NCBI RefSeq assembly: GCF_000759835.1
Contig: NZ_BBNB01000001.1
Location: 1-64,000 of the forward strand
Source: Citrobacter sedlakii NBRC 105722
GTDB lineage: Bacteria; Pseudomonadota; Gammaproteobacteria; Enterobacterales; Enterobacteriaceae
Reading direction: 5' to 3'
Length of the DNA: 64,000 nt
How positions within the stretch are numbered: the first letter of the stretch is position 1; each line of letters starts with the position of its first letter. A model generated the notes under the pieces. That model did no database searches, was not told the DNA's origin, and was given only the letters and a program-made list of their open reading frames with translations. Positions 28,313 to 36,870 of this stretch are shown here, piece after piece. Made by a program: the position numbers and the translations under genes.

Positions 28313-29122
28313 ATGATTGTGACGCGAGAGGATTTACGCAACTGGCGGGTTGGAAAAGTGATGTACCGCTGGTTCCTGCGGCGTTTTCCGGAAGGCGGCA
28401 GTTATGCTGACGTACATCGTGCGTTAAGCCGTGACGGGTATATCGACTGGGCAAACAGCCTGGTGGAGTACGCCTGGTCACGCTGGATAGACGAAGAAAA
28501 CTTTGTCCGGCAGGATATTTTCGCCATGTCCTCACCGATGCTGCCTGACGTCGTAACGAGTGGTCGGCAGATTGCCAACGCCGCGGATAACGCCCGTCTG
28601 GGATGCGCGGACGATAACATGAAAATCGCCAGTGTGGGTTACGCGGCGCAGATCGCCAGTGCGGGCGACTGTGTGCGGCTTGGCAGCATGGGCTATAACA
28701 GTCATATCAGCAGTTCGGGCGATCGCGCCAGAATCGCAGCCGCGGGAAACTCCACGCGAATTAGCAGCGCAGGTAACGGCACGCGTATCGCCAGTAGCGG
28801 GATGCGCGTTCGGGTCAGCGCGGTGGGAGAGAGAAGCCATATTGCCAGCAATGGCGATCTCACGCAGATCGTCAGCTTCGGCGCCAGCGCCAGAATTGCC
28901 AACAGCGGCGACAATGTACACATTATCTGCAACGGCGACAACGCCGTGATAGCCAGTACAGGCGTGGTCGACGCCATTGTGCTTGGGCCAGGCGGGTGTG
29001 CGGCGTTGGCTTATCATGACGGTGAGCGAATGCGTTTTGCGGTGGCCGTGGAAGGTGAAAAAGGAATTCGGGCAGGGGTGAAATACCGTCTCGACGATAC
29101 GCATCAGTTTGTCGAGTGCTGA
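28313..29122 (+). CDS. ydhT: YdhT, nonapeptide-repeat protein
   Basis: 269 residues. Residues ~87-215 are about 14 tandem units of nine residues with the pattern hydrophobic-[AS]-[SAN]-x-Gly-x-x-x-[Arg/His/Gln], for example IASVGYAAQ, ISSAGNGTR and IASSGMRVR. This regular spacing suggests a right-handed beta-solenoid. The first ~80 residues are helical and basic (RKVMYRWFLRRF-like). It has no signal peptide. Last gene of the operon, 3 bp after ydhU. E. coli YdhT has the same length and unknown function; it could be a structural or assembly factor for the redox complex. Confidence 0.88.
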   Translation: MIVTREDLRNWRVGKVMYRWFLRRFPEGGSYADVHRALSRDGYIDWANSLVEYAWSRWIDEENFVRQDIFAMSSPMLPDVVTSGRQIANAADNARLGCADDNMKIASVGYAAQIASAGDCVRLGSMGYNSHISSSGDRARIAAAGNSTRISSAGNGTRIASSGMRVRVSAVGERSHIASNGDLTQIVSFGASARIANSGDNVHIICNGDNAVIASTGVVDAIVLGPGGCAALAYHDGERMRFAVAVEGEKGIRAGVKYRLDDTHQFVEC

Positions 29123-29161
29123 GTCACTCCTGACAGATATGCTGATGCAGCAGGATGTTGG

Positions 29162-29189
29162 TCGGATAGCACGTTACGCTGCTATCCGA
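29162..29189. terminator. Perfect 10-bp hairpin after ydhT
   Basis: TCGGATAGCA (29162-29171) pairs with TGCTATCCGA (29180-29189) over an 8-nt loop. There is no T-run, so this may be a stability or Rho-linked structure and not a classical terminator. Confidence 0.5.
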
Positions 29190-29245
29190 CGCAACCGTGT
29201 TACTATCGGGCGTTTTCCGACCCTGATATTACGTCGCTTTTTATG

Positions 29246-29386
29246 TCAGATTTTGCACGCATCGCCGCAGTCATCATCGGCGATCACCGATTCTGCTTTT
29301 TTGTCCGCATCTTCCAGACGTTCCGCGTTGCGCGTTTGTGCTTCATCCAGTCCGTCAAACACCAGATTGTCGAGATCAATTTCCAT
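29246..29386 (-). CDS. Small acidic Cys-tailed protein (46 residues)
   Basis: A 46-residue ORF on the minus strand, too short for most gene callers. Start codon at 29384-29386 with a well-placed AGGTGAG RBS 5 bases upstream. The sequence is very acidic and helical (MEIDLDNLVFDGLDEA, RNAERLEDADKK) and ends with a cysteine pair in DDDCGDACKI, a CxxxC motif near the C terminus. No homologue is recognised. It lies alone between ydhT and the zinc-ribbon MBL gene on the opposite strand. It might be a precursor peptide, a metal-binding or redox mini-protein, or a chance ORF; the good RBS and biased composition favour a real gene. Confidence 0.6.
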   Translation of the reverse strand: MEIDLDNLVFDGLDEAQTRNAERLEDADKKAESVIADDDCGDACKI

Positions 29387-29669
29387 TACTCACCTGCATG
29401 ATTTCATTTTTGAGATGCGACCAGTATAGGACAAGAATGCCGGGGGTTGCATGTGCAAAATCTGCGATGTTATCGATCGAAGAAATAGAGACGGCGGCGA
29501 ACGCGGCCTGCCGGGGACGAGACGGTTTTCGCCATCGCCGCACCGATTTCCGCGTATGCGGTAATGCCGCCACGGTGTAAAGTGCGGACGTAACGATACC
29601 GGACGATTGCTATTCCTTCGCGCATCCTCTGCCATACTTACTTTTGTTCAAACCGGAACGGGAGTGAAG

Positions 29670-30461
29670 ATGATTATACTGTGTAAAGCCTGCGGCACAT
29701 CATATGACGACAGCCAGCGTAACGTAGCGCGCTGTCCTGTTTGTGATGATGAACGGCAATATGTGCCGGTATCAGGGCAGGAGTGGACGGATTTTGACGC
29801 GCTGGTGTCCAGCCACGCCAACAAATGGCGTCAGGTCACACCGTCGCTTTTTACCCTCAAAACGGTTCCCTCATTTGCGATAAACCAGCGGGCGTTTCTG
29901 CTCAGAACGCCCGCGGGGAATATCCTTTGGGATTGTATCGCCAATCTCGATCCGGCGACCCGGACGTTGATTGCCGCCCTGGGCGGTCTGCGCGCCATCG
30001 CCATTTCGCATCCGCACTACTACACCACCATGCAGGACTGGGCGGCAGAGTTTAACGCCCCGGTTTATCTTCATGCCGACGATCGGCGCTGGATCATGCG
30101 CGACAGCCCGTTTATACAGCGATGGGAAGGCGACACTCTCGACGTGCTGCCGTCCGTGACGCTGCTGCGGCTCGGCGGCCATTTTGCAGGCGGCACCGTC
30201 CTGCACTGGCGAGAGGGCGCCGGAACGATCCTTGCAGGCGATATTCTTCAGGTCACACCCGGCGCGAACGCCGTCTCCTTTATGTGGAGCTACCCCAACA
30301 TGCTGCCGCTGTCCGCAGCTTGTGTCGCGGCGATTGCCCGGCGACTGCAAGACGTTTCATTTGAACAGCTGTACGGCGCGTTTGAAGGTCAGGACATTAC
30401 GGCTCATGCGCATGAGATTGTGCTGCGCTCGGCAGAGAAATATCTCTCCTGTCTGCAATAA
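29670..30461 (+). CDS. Zinc-ribbon metallo-beta-lactamase-fold hydrolase
   Basis: 263 residues from ATG 29670, after GGGAGTGAAG; the track's longer start at 29607 adds an unlikely leader. Residues 5-24 form a zinc ribbon (CKACGTSYDD ... CPVCDDE). The rest is an MBL domain with HPHYYTTMQDW in place of the classic HxHxDH, then GGHFAGGTVLHW and AGDILQV. The HPHYY variant is seen in a group of cytosolic MBL-fold proteins of unknown substrate. Its frame runs to 47 bp before the GH13 gene. Not in E. coli at this position. Confidence 0.8.
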   Translation: MIILCKACGTSYDDSQRNVARCPVCDDERQYVPVSGQEWTDFDALVSSHANKWRQVTPSLFTLKTVPSFAINQRAFLLRTPAGNILWDCIANLDPATRTLIAALGGLRAIAISHPHYYTTMQDWAAEFNAPVYLHADDRRWIMRDSPFIQRWEGDTLDVLPSVTLLRLGGHFAGGTVLHWREGAGTILAGDILQVTPGANAVSFMWSYPNMLPLSAACVAAIARRLQDVSFEQLYGAFEGQDITAHAHEIVLRSAEKYLSCLQ

Positions 30462-30508
30462 CACCAGACGTTTTTGCAACATTGCCAGCACGCGTTGGGA
30501 GCGAGCTT

Positions 30509-32137
30509 ATGAAGAAAAAACAGAAGTGGTACAGCCAGGCGGTGATCTATCAAGTCGATACTTCACTCTTTTATGATGCGAATGGCGATGGCTTCGGCGA
30601 TATTGCCGGGATCGCTGAAAAGCTGCATTACATCCGCAGTCTTGGCGCGACAGCCATCTGGATCACGCCGTTTTACCTTACGCCGTTTCGCGATGAAGGC
30701 TACGATATCGCAGACCATCTGCAACCGGATCCTCGTTTTGGGGTGATTGCTGATGTGATTGAGTTTATCGAACAGGCCCGGGCGCTGGGCCTGCATGTGA
30801 TCATCGAACTGGTGATTCAGCATACCTCTTCTGAACACATGTGGTTTCAGGAGGCCAGACGCAGTCCCGATTCGTTCTATCGGGACTTTTATTTGTGGGC
30901 CGATACCCCCCCGGAAAAAGACGATCCGCCCATGTTTCCAGGGGTGGAGGAATCCGTCTGGCGCTGGGATGAACAGGCTCAACAATTCTACCGGCATATG
31001 TTCTATCGTCATGAGCCCGATCTCAATCTCACCTCAAAGGCGGTTATCCACGAAATCGAAAATATCGTGCGCTTCTGGCTGAAGATTGGCGTGTCTGGTT
31101 TTCGCCTCGACGCGGCCTCTCACTTAACCAAACAGGCCGGAGGCGGTAACGACAAAAAGGGGTACTGGATCCTTGAGCAGTTGCGCGGGCTGATAGAAAG
31201 CGTGAATCCGGAAGCGATCCTGCTGGGCGAAGTTGATGTTGCCCCGCAAGCGTATCGCAACTACTTCGGCAAAAACGATCGGCTGCATATTGCGCTGAAC
31301 TTTTGGGTGAATAAATATTTTTATGTCAGCCTGGCGGAGAAAAAAGCACTGCCGCTTGCCGGGGCGCTCAGTAAGATGATTGTGCCGCCGGATGGCTGCT
31401 GCTTTGCCAACTGGCTGCGAAATCACGATGAGCTGGATCTCGAGGGGATCGGCGAGGTAAATAAGCAAAAGGTGCTGGACGCGTTTGCCCCTGACGAGGA
31501 TATGTATGTTTACCAGCGAGGGTTACGCAGACGGCTGGCGCCGATGCTGTCAGGGAATATCGAACGGCTGGCGTTTTGTCACGCGGTGCTGTTGTCGCTG
31601 CCTGGTGTACCGGTGATCCGCTACGGTGATGAAATTGGAATGGGTGACGATCTTAGCCTGAAAGAGCGCTATTCGGTCAGAACGCCGATGCAGTGGTCGG
31701 CAGATAAAAATGGCGGATTTTCCACTGCGGATACGTCGCGCTTATTCAGACAACCGATCGCGTCCGGCCCGTGGCGCTATAAAAAAGTCAACGTAGAGCG
31801 GTCGCAGCTAAGCCGCCATTCTTTGTTGCACCGGGTGCGTCATATGGTGAATATTCGGGCGGAACTGCATGAAATTTGTCAGGCGCCGTGGAAGATTATT
31901 CCGCTCAAACAGGAGGCCGTGTTCGCCATTCTTTACCATGGCGAGCAGCGTGATGTTCTGGCGCTGGCCAATTTCAGCGAAAAGCCGGTTAAGGCAGCGC
32001 TAAAAAACATTGCGGACGGCTACTGGGAAGCCTGCCTGGCAGACAAGGGGTATGACGATACGCTTCGGGGCGGGAAGGCCGTGCCGCTCCTCCTGAACGG
32101 CTACGGCTACCGCTGGTTTTCCCGTCGGCGCGATTAG
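30509..32137 (+). CDS. GH13 alpha-amylase-family protein, trehalose synthase-like
   Basis: 542 residues from ATG 30509 after TGGGAGCG. A GH13 (beta/alpha)8 barrel: YQVDTSLFYDANGDGFGDIAG near the start; region I VIQHTSSEHMWFQ; region II GFRLDAASHL with the nucleophile Asp; region III LLGEVDV with the acid Glu; region IV RNHDELDL. PDLNL and RTPMQW are typical of trehalose synthase/oligo-1,6-glucosidase relatives. A C-terminal beta-domain follows (VFAILYHGEQRDVLALANFS). Region I has Gln-His where family members usually have Asn-His. Likely acts on maltose, trehalose or related disaccharides in the cytoplasm. It overlaps the SDR gene tail to tail by 4 bp. Confidence 0.82.
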   Translation: MKKKQKWYSQAVIYQVDTSLFYDANGDGFGDIAGIAEKLHYIRSLGATAIWITPFYLTPFRDEGYDIADHLQPDPRFGVIADVIEFIEQARALGLHVIIELVIQHTSSEHMWFQEARRSPDSFYRDFYLWADTPPEKDDPPMFPGVEESVWRWDEQAQQFYRHMFYRHEPDLNLTSKAVIHEIENIVRFWLKIGVSGFRLDAASHLTKQAGGGNDKKGYWILEQLRGLIESVNPEAILLGEVDVAPQAYRNYFGKNDRLHIALNFWVNKYFYVSLAEKKALPLAGALSKMIVPPDGCCFANWLRNHDELDLEGIGEVNKQKVLDAFAPDEDMYVYQRGLRRRLAPMLSGNIERLAFCHAVLLSLPGVPVIRYGDEIGMGDDLSLKERYSVRTPMQWSADKNGGFSTADTSRLFRQPIASGPWRYKKVNVERSQLSRHSLLHRVRHMVNIRAELHEICQAPWKIIPLKQEAVFAILYHGEQRDVLALANFSEKPVKAALKNIADGYWEACLADKGYDDTLRGGKAVPLLLNGYGYRWFSRRRD

Positions 32138-33129
32138 CGTTTTTTACGCCGCGCTATCAGCCCGATCACCAGCGCAAGGGTGGTCAGCGCGGCGCCTGCG
32201 GCGAGCTTACCGGGGAAGTCAGATGACAGGGTGAACGCGCGTGTTTTTGCGCCTTCGCTGAATTCACCGTGAGTGGGATGATTGCCCCGTCGGGGCGTGT
32301 AGAGAATGTCCGCACTGTCATGGGGACTGGGATCATCGGTAAGCTGGCCTTCCCAGGCTTTCTTTACCATCAGCCGGTCGAGCCAGCGGGGAAAGAAAAA
32401 CTGGCCGACGATTGACTGTACGGTGCTTTTCCCAACCCACAGTTCGCGAACCGGACGTTTCACCACGCTAAATACCGCTTCTGCGGCGACTTCGGGCTGG
32501 TACACCGGTGGCACGGGCTGCATCGCCGCGTCCATTTTGTTGCGCGACCAGCCAAACTGCGGGGTATTCATTCCCGGCATTTGTACCATCGTGATATGCA
32601 CCTTGCTGTGCTCATGCATCAGTTCGGTGCGTACGGCGTCAGTAAAGCCGCGGATGGCCGCTTTGGCGCCACAGTAAGCAGACTGAAGGGGAATCGAGCG
32701 GTAGGCTAACGCGGAACCGACCTGGATGATAATGCCTCTGTCTCGCGGCGCCATCATCGCCAGCGCCGCGCGGGTACCATTAACGAAGCCCAGATAGGTC
32801 ACTTCGGTGACGCGCTGAAACTCTGCGGGGGTGATTTCCCGAAACGGTGACAGTACCGTTGTCATGGCGCTGTTAACCCACACATCAATGGCGCCCAGCC
32901 GACTTTCAATCATTTCCGCTGCGTCGTGAGTGGCATTGGCTTTGGAGACATCGACGCTAATACCCAGCGTTTTCACGCCATATTTTTCGCACTCCTCACA
33001 GGTTTCCTGAAGACCTTCGTCATCTCTGGCTATCACCGCAACGTCATATCCAGCCTGTGCGAAACGCACAGAGATTGCTTTTCCTGCTCCGGCGCTACCT
33101 CCGGTAATAACCACAACAGACATACACAC
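32134..33129 (-). CDS. Short-chain dehydrogenase/reductase with C-terminal membrane anchor
   Basis: 331 residues. NAD(P)-binding motif TGGSAGAGKAIS at the N terminus, VNSAMT in place of NNAG, and catalytic Ser (QVGSALAYR), Tyr and Lys in SAYCGAKAA. The C terminus adds a ~60-residue extension ending in a hydrophobic helix and a basic tail (LAAGAALTTLALVIGLIARRKKR), so it should be anchored to the inner membrane. Two starts (33129 and 33123) share the AGAGGTG RBS. Substrate unknown. Tail-to-tail overlap with the GH13 gene; not in this position in E. coli. Confidence 0.85.
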   Translation of the reverse strand: MCMSVVVITGGSAGAGKAISVRFAQAGYDVAVIARDDEGLQETCEECEKYGVKTLGISVDVSKANATHDAAEMIESRLGAIDVWVNSAMTTVLSPFREITPAEFQRVTEVTYLGFVNGTRAALAMMAPRDRGIIIQVGSALAYRSIPLQSAYCGAKAAIRGFTDAVRTELMHEHSKVHITMVQMPGMNTPQFGWSRNKMDAAMQPVPPVYQPEVAAEAVFSVVKRPVRELWVGKSTVQSIVGQFFFPRWLDRLMVKKAWEGQLTDDPSPHDSADILYTPRRGNHPTHGEFSEGAKTRAFTLSSDFPGKLAAGAALTTLALVIGLIARRKKR

Positions 33130-33253
33130 CTCTCATCCGCAAAACGCGCCAGTGGCGACAGACATGACTTAACATGTAGTGCCTGGTTGGCTGTCTGTCT
33201 ATCTGATGCGAGGTTTAAAGGACGGAAAGGAAAATGCACAGGAAAGAGAAGAA

Positions 33254-33281
33254 AGGGGGCATAGCCCCCTCTGGATGCGTC
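33254..33281 (-). terminator. ydhR terminator
   Basis: AGGGGGC-ata-GCCCCCT stem (33254-33270); on the minus strand a T-rich stretch follows. Lies just after the ydhR stop. Confidence 0.7.
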
Positions 33282-33283
33282 AT

Positions 33284-33589
33284 TTACGCCACGTGGCTGT
33301 GGTTTAACTGGCTTAGCGGCACGTTAACATCAAAGACTTTGGCGATGACTTCATTGACACCAAGATTCTTTAAACGCGCGCTATGCTTTTCCAGATACGC
33401 GAGGGCGGTCTCTTCGCTTTCAAAAAGGTAGATGCCGCCAGCCTCTTTATTTTGTTCACTTTCAGTCCATACTTTCCAGATAAAGCCGGGTTCCTGGTTA
33501 ATGGATTCGGCCAGTCCGCGCAGTTGTTCCGTCATTTCCTGCCCGAACGGGCCGTTAAACGCAAAGTGAAGCTGTAATAATTTGGCCAT
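33284..33589 (-). CDS. ydhR: Putative monooxygenase YdhR
   Basis: 101 residues, the E. coli length. A dimeric alpha+beta barrel protein similar to ActVA-Orf6-type mono-oxygenases ([44 protein letters not shown]). No cofactor motif, as typical. RBS AAGGAGAGTAC upstream of ATG. The physiological substrate is unknown. In E. coli, ydhS follows; here that gene is missing and the variable block begins. Confidence 0.92.
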   Translation of the reverse strand: MAKLLQLHFAFNGPFGQEMTEQLRGLAESINQEPGFIWKVWTESEQNKEAGGIYLFESEETALAYLEKHSARLKNLGVNEVIAKVFDVNVPLSQLNHSHVA

Positions 33590-33621
33590 CGTACTCTCCT
33601 TTTGAAAAGACCATCATAACG

Positions 33622-34740
33622 CTATTTCTCAGCCTGCAAATGCTCAACGTGAAGAGGATTGTCCGAGCCTGCGACCTGTACCGGCGATCGTACCACCAGA
33701 CTTGGCAACGCCAGCTCCACCTCTAGCTCATTCAGCGCTTCAATGATACGAATATTAATCTCCTGCTGTATATCCATATATTTGTTGTAGTCGGCTGTGT
33801 TCACAATATGCACGACTTCAAAGGTCAGGCGATCCTGATTAAAGGCGAGAAAATGCGCGCGGTCGAATTTCGTTTCGCCGACATCCTCAATGATTTTTTT
33901 TACCGTATCGCCAATCAGGCGCAGCTTTTCAGGCGGCGTGGAGGTGGCGACGCCAAAGGTAAAAACAATGCGGCGCGTTTGCATGCGCTTGTAGTTGTGA
34001 ATGGTTTGCTGCAGCAGTTGCGCGTTGGCGCAAACAATCTGCTCGCCGCTGAGGCTGCGGATACGCGTTGTTTTCAGACCAATATGCTCAATTGTCCCTG
34101 CGACGTCATTGAACACCACGAAGTCGCCAATCTCGAAAGGCTTATCAAAACCAATCGATAGCGAGGCGAAGACGTCGCTGAGAACGGTCTGCACCGCCAG
34201 CGCGATGGCGATACCGCCAACCCCGAGACTTGCTACCAGCGCGGTAATATCCACCCCAGCGTTTGCCAGAATCGACAGCAGCATCATGGACCAGACAACC
34301 ACGCGCAGAATCATCCCAAGAATAACCAGGGTGACCGGATTTTTATGCGTACCGGGCGCGTGTAGCAGATGGCGCATCCACGACTGTACCCCCTGATCCA
34401 GCCAGATGGCGATTTGAATGGCGATCACGAGAAACCATGCGTGGCTCAGGCTTGCAAACAGCCGATCGGGGAGGGCGACGAAGCGCAAACTGAACAGGAA
34501 TGCGGCAAAGAAAATCAGCAATTTGCTGGTTCGCTTTAACATGTCAAACACGATCACCCGTAACCCCGGATGCTTAATCTCCTTGTGATCGCGACGCTCA
34601 ATGGTTCTGTAAATGAAATTCAGCAGCCAGTTGATGAGCCAGTAGGTGATTAAGGTGACAACGAAAACGATGCCAAGATTGATCCAGAATGTCGCTGACA
34701 TTAGTACAGTAACGACGTTAAGCCGTGCCAGATACTCCAT
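33622..34740 (-). CDS. MscS-family mechanosensitive channel protein
   Basis: 372 residues from ATG 34740, which follows GGGAGGTAAG; an in-frame ATG at 34752 would put the RBS inside the gene. The N-terminal helices (FWINLGIVFVVTLITYWLINWLL, LLIFFAAFLFSL, WFLVIAIQIAIWL, VVWSMMLLSILANAGV) lead to the pore helix (LVASLGVGGIAIALAVQTVLSDVFASL) and the beta-domain (FEIGDFVVFNDVAGTIEHIGLKTTRI). It should gate under membrane tension to relieve osmotic shock. It is not the standard mscS or mscK; a YnaI-like or uncharacterised paralogue is possible. Confidence 0.88.
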   Translation of the reverse strand: MEYLARLNVVTVLMSATFWINLGIVFVVTLITYWLINWLLNFIYRTIERRDHKEIKHPGLRVIVFDMLKRTSKLLIFFAAFLFSLRFVALPDRLFASLSHAWFLVIAIQIAIWLDQGVQSWMRHLLHAPGTHKNPVTLVILGMILRVVVWSMMLLSILANAGVDITALVASLGVGGIAIALAVQTVLSDVFASLSIGFDKPFEIGDFVVFNDVAGTIEHIGLKTTRIRSLSGEQIVCANAQLLQQTIHNYKRMQTRRIVFTFGVATSTPPEKLRLIGDTVKKIIEDVGETKFDRAHFLAFNQDRLTFEVVHIVNTADYNKYMDIQQEINIRIIEALNELEVELALPSLVVRSPVQVAGSDNPLHVEHLQAEK

Positions 34741-34906
34741 CTTACCTCCCATAACAAAACGTTAACGGTAAAGTATAGACAGCATAGACCGGGTGGCACG
34801 GATCCCCGGGCAATTCGCCTGTTAACAGAATTTACTGAAAGACGGTAAGCCTGCTGAACATCGCCCGCGGGGGAAGCAGGACGCGGCGGCTGTTATGAAA
34901 CAGCCG

Positions 34907-35791
34907 TTAGGGCTGTCTCAGACAGTCGAATAAGGATCGTATGGCGGGGCTAAAGGCGACGTCGTTTCGGTAGCACAGGCACAGCCTGCGCAACGCCCAG
35001 CCATCACGTAGCGCAACGATCGCAAAAGGATAGCGGCTCTGATAACGCGCGGCGATGACGGCGGGAAGAATCGCCACGCCGGTGCCGTGCGCCACCATCT
35101 CGCATAATCCCTCATAGTGATTCAACCGAATGCGGATATTAAGCGCCAGGCCAGCATGTGCTGCGTTTTGTTCAATATGGCGTTGCAGGGCACGAGTGGA
35201 ATAAAGCGCCACCATTGGCGCCGCAATAATATCCACGAAAAAAAGCGCCTCCTTATCCGCAAGCGGATGCGTTAGCGGGACGATCAGCACGAGCGGATCC
35301 TCCGCGACGGGCTCCCGTTTGAGCATGCCGGCGGCCACGGCGTCTGAAACAATGCCGACATCTGCCTCACCTGACAGTAAGCTGCTGACAATATCGGTGC
35401 TGGTTCGTTCTTCGGTTTCGATATGTATCCCCGGATGGGAGGCCAGCCAGGCGGCGAGTTTACCCGGCAGAAATGTGGTCAGCGCTGAGCTGTTAGCATA
35501 AAGGCGAAGCGTCTCCTGATGACCCGCGGCAAGGGCGACCATTTCCTCGCGCAACCGCCGATGTTGCTCAAGGATGATGCGGGCATGGCGTTCCACTGCC
35601 TCTCCTGCTGTCGTTAATGAGATCCCGCGCGGATGACGCAGCAACAAGGGCATTCCAGAATTTCCTTCCATTTTTCGGAGTCGTTCGCTGGCGGACGCCA
35701 GTGCCAGGTTGGCTGCAGAGGCCCCGCCGGTGATGCTGCCGGCATCCACGATACAGATAAACAATTGCAGGTCGGCCAGATCAAAACGCAT
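34907..35791 (-). CDS. LysR-type transcriptional regulator
   Basis: 294 residues. N-terminal HTH (MRFDLADLQLFICIVDAGSITGGASAANLALASASERLRKME) and a periplasmic-binding-like domain (STDIVSSLLSGEADVGIVSDAV, MVAHGTGVAILPAVIAARYQ). It lies divergent from the TSUP transporter gene with about 107 bp between starts, so it probably regulates that transporter. The effector is unknown. Confidence 0.88.
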   Translation of the reverse strand: MRFDLADLQLFICIVDAGSITGGASAANLALASASERLRKMEGNSGMPLLLRHPRGISLTTAGEAVERHARIILEQHRRLREEMVALAAGHQETLRLYANSSALTTFLPGKLAAWLASHPGIHIETEERTSTDIVSSLLSGEADVGIVSDAVAAGMLKREPVAEDPLVLIVPLTHPLADKEALFFVDIIAAPMVALYSTRALQRHIEQNAAHAGLALNIRIRLNHYEGLCEMVAHGTGVAILPAVIAARYQSRYPFAIVALRDGWALRRLCLCYRNDVAFSPAIRSLFDCLRQP

Positions 35792-35898
35792 TTATTTCCG
35801 CCTTCGGTTTTTCCGTAGTTGCCGAGGAAAATACCGCATTGTGGCGGCTCCGGCCAGATGTTCCAATGCCGCTCTGTTCAACAATGTGGGCCAGCAAG

Positions 35899-36642
35899 AT
35901 GAATGAACCCCTTTATTTGTATTGTTTCCTGATATTTATTGCCGCAGGCTGGGTTAAAGGTGTGACTGGCATGGGGTTGCCGACGGTGGCGATGGGGCTG
36001 CTTGGTACGGTTATGCCGCTGGCTGAAGCGGCGGCGCTTCTGGTTATCCCTTCGCTGGTGACGAATCTCTGGCAATTGTTTTCGGGGCCTATCTTACAAG
36101 AGGTATTGCGGCGTCTCTGGCTGATGATGATGTTTATCGTCATCGGCACGGTTGTGGGGTCGTTTCTGCTGGTAAGTATTCCGCCGCAGTGGGCAGGCGT
36201 TGGCCTGGGCGTCGCGCTTATCATTTACGCCAGCTATGCGCTATGCCGTCCTGCAATGCACGTCTCAGCGCGGTTAGAACGTCGGTTGTCGCCTGTCATG
36301 GGAATGGTCACTGGCTTTGTCACCGGCGCCACCGGTGTCTTTGTCATGCCCGCCGTGCCATGGCTTCAGTCGCTGCGTTTCGGGCGTGATGAGTTGGTTC
36401 AGGCGTTGGGCCTCTCGTTTACCGTCTCGACGATTGCGCTAGCTGCAGGACTGTATCTGCATGATGCTTTTCATGTCAGGCAACTGTCCCAGTCGGGGAT
36501 GGCGATTATCCCCGCTCTCCTTGGGATGTGGCTGGGACAAAAAATTCGGGCACGGATCGGCCTGCGGCTGTTCAGGCTATGTTTCTTGCTGTTTCTGACA
36601 GTGCTGGGGCTGGAGATGATCTCACGTCCGCTACTTGCGTGA
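35899..36642 (+). CDS. TSUP (TauE/SafE) family anion exporter
   Basis: 247 residues from ATG 35899 (MNEPLYLYCFLIFIAAGW). About eight membrane helices in two repeats, each opening with GVTGMGLPTVAMGLLG (residues ~20-35) and GMVTGFVTGATGVFVMP, the TauE/SafE hallmark. The family moves sulfite, sulfonates and other organic anions across the inner membrane. The RBS is weak. Divergent from the LysR gene. The substrate cannot be read from sequence. Confidence 0.86.
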   Translation: MNEPLYLYCFLIFIAAGWVKGVTGMGLPTVAMGLLGTVMPLAEAAALLVIPSLVTNLWQLFSGPILQEVLRRLWLMMMFIVIGTVVGSFLLVSIPPQWAGVGLGVALIIYASYALCRPAMHVSARLERRLSPVMGMVTGFVTGATGVFVMPAVPWLQSLRFGRDELVQALGLSFTVSTIALAAGLYLHDAFHVRQLSQSGMAIIPALLGMWLGQKIRARIGLRLFRLCFLLFLTVLGLEMISRPLLA

Positions 36643-36870
36643 TCCGCCAAAACGGATATTCCAGTAAACCTGACGGTTTTTTCGACGGAGAGTCTGCTTT
36701 TCAGCGAAGTGGCGAGTAAGAAACCGGTAGCGTGATGGAGATCGCAAAATTCCGCTTTGACGTATTGAAAATCAACGCTACGGACATATATGAAAAACGG
36801 GTGAGGGTAAACAACACCTGCCCGTAAGACATGAACTTTTTGAATATTTTCTTTACTGTTCAGGAGGTAC

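Noticed and set aside
36730..36870. RNA thermometer in the hsp20 leader
   Set aside because: A partial pairing between CACCTG and CAGGAGG can be drawn, but it is imperfect and no ROSE or fourU motif is clear.
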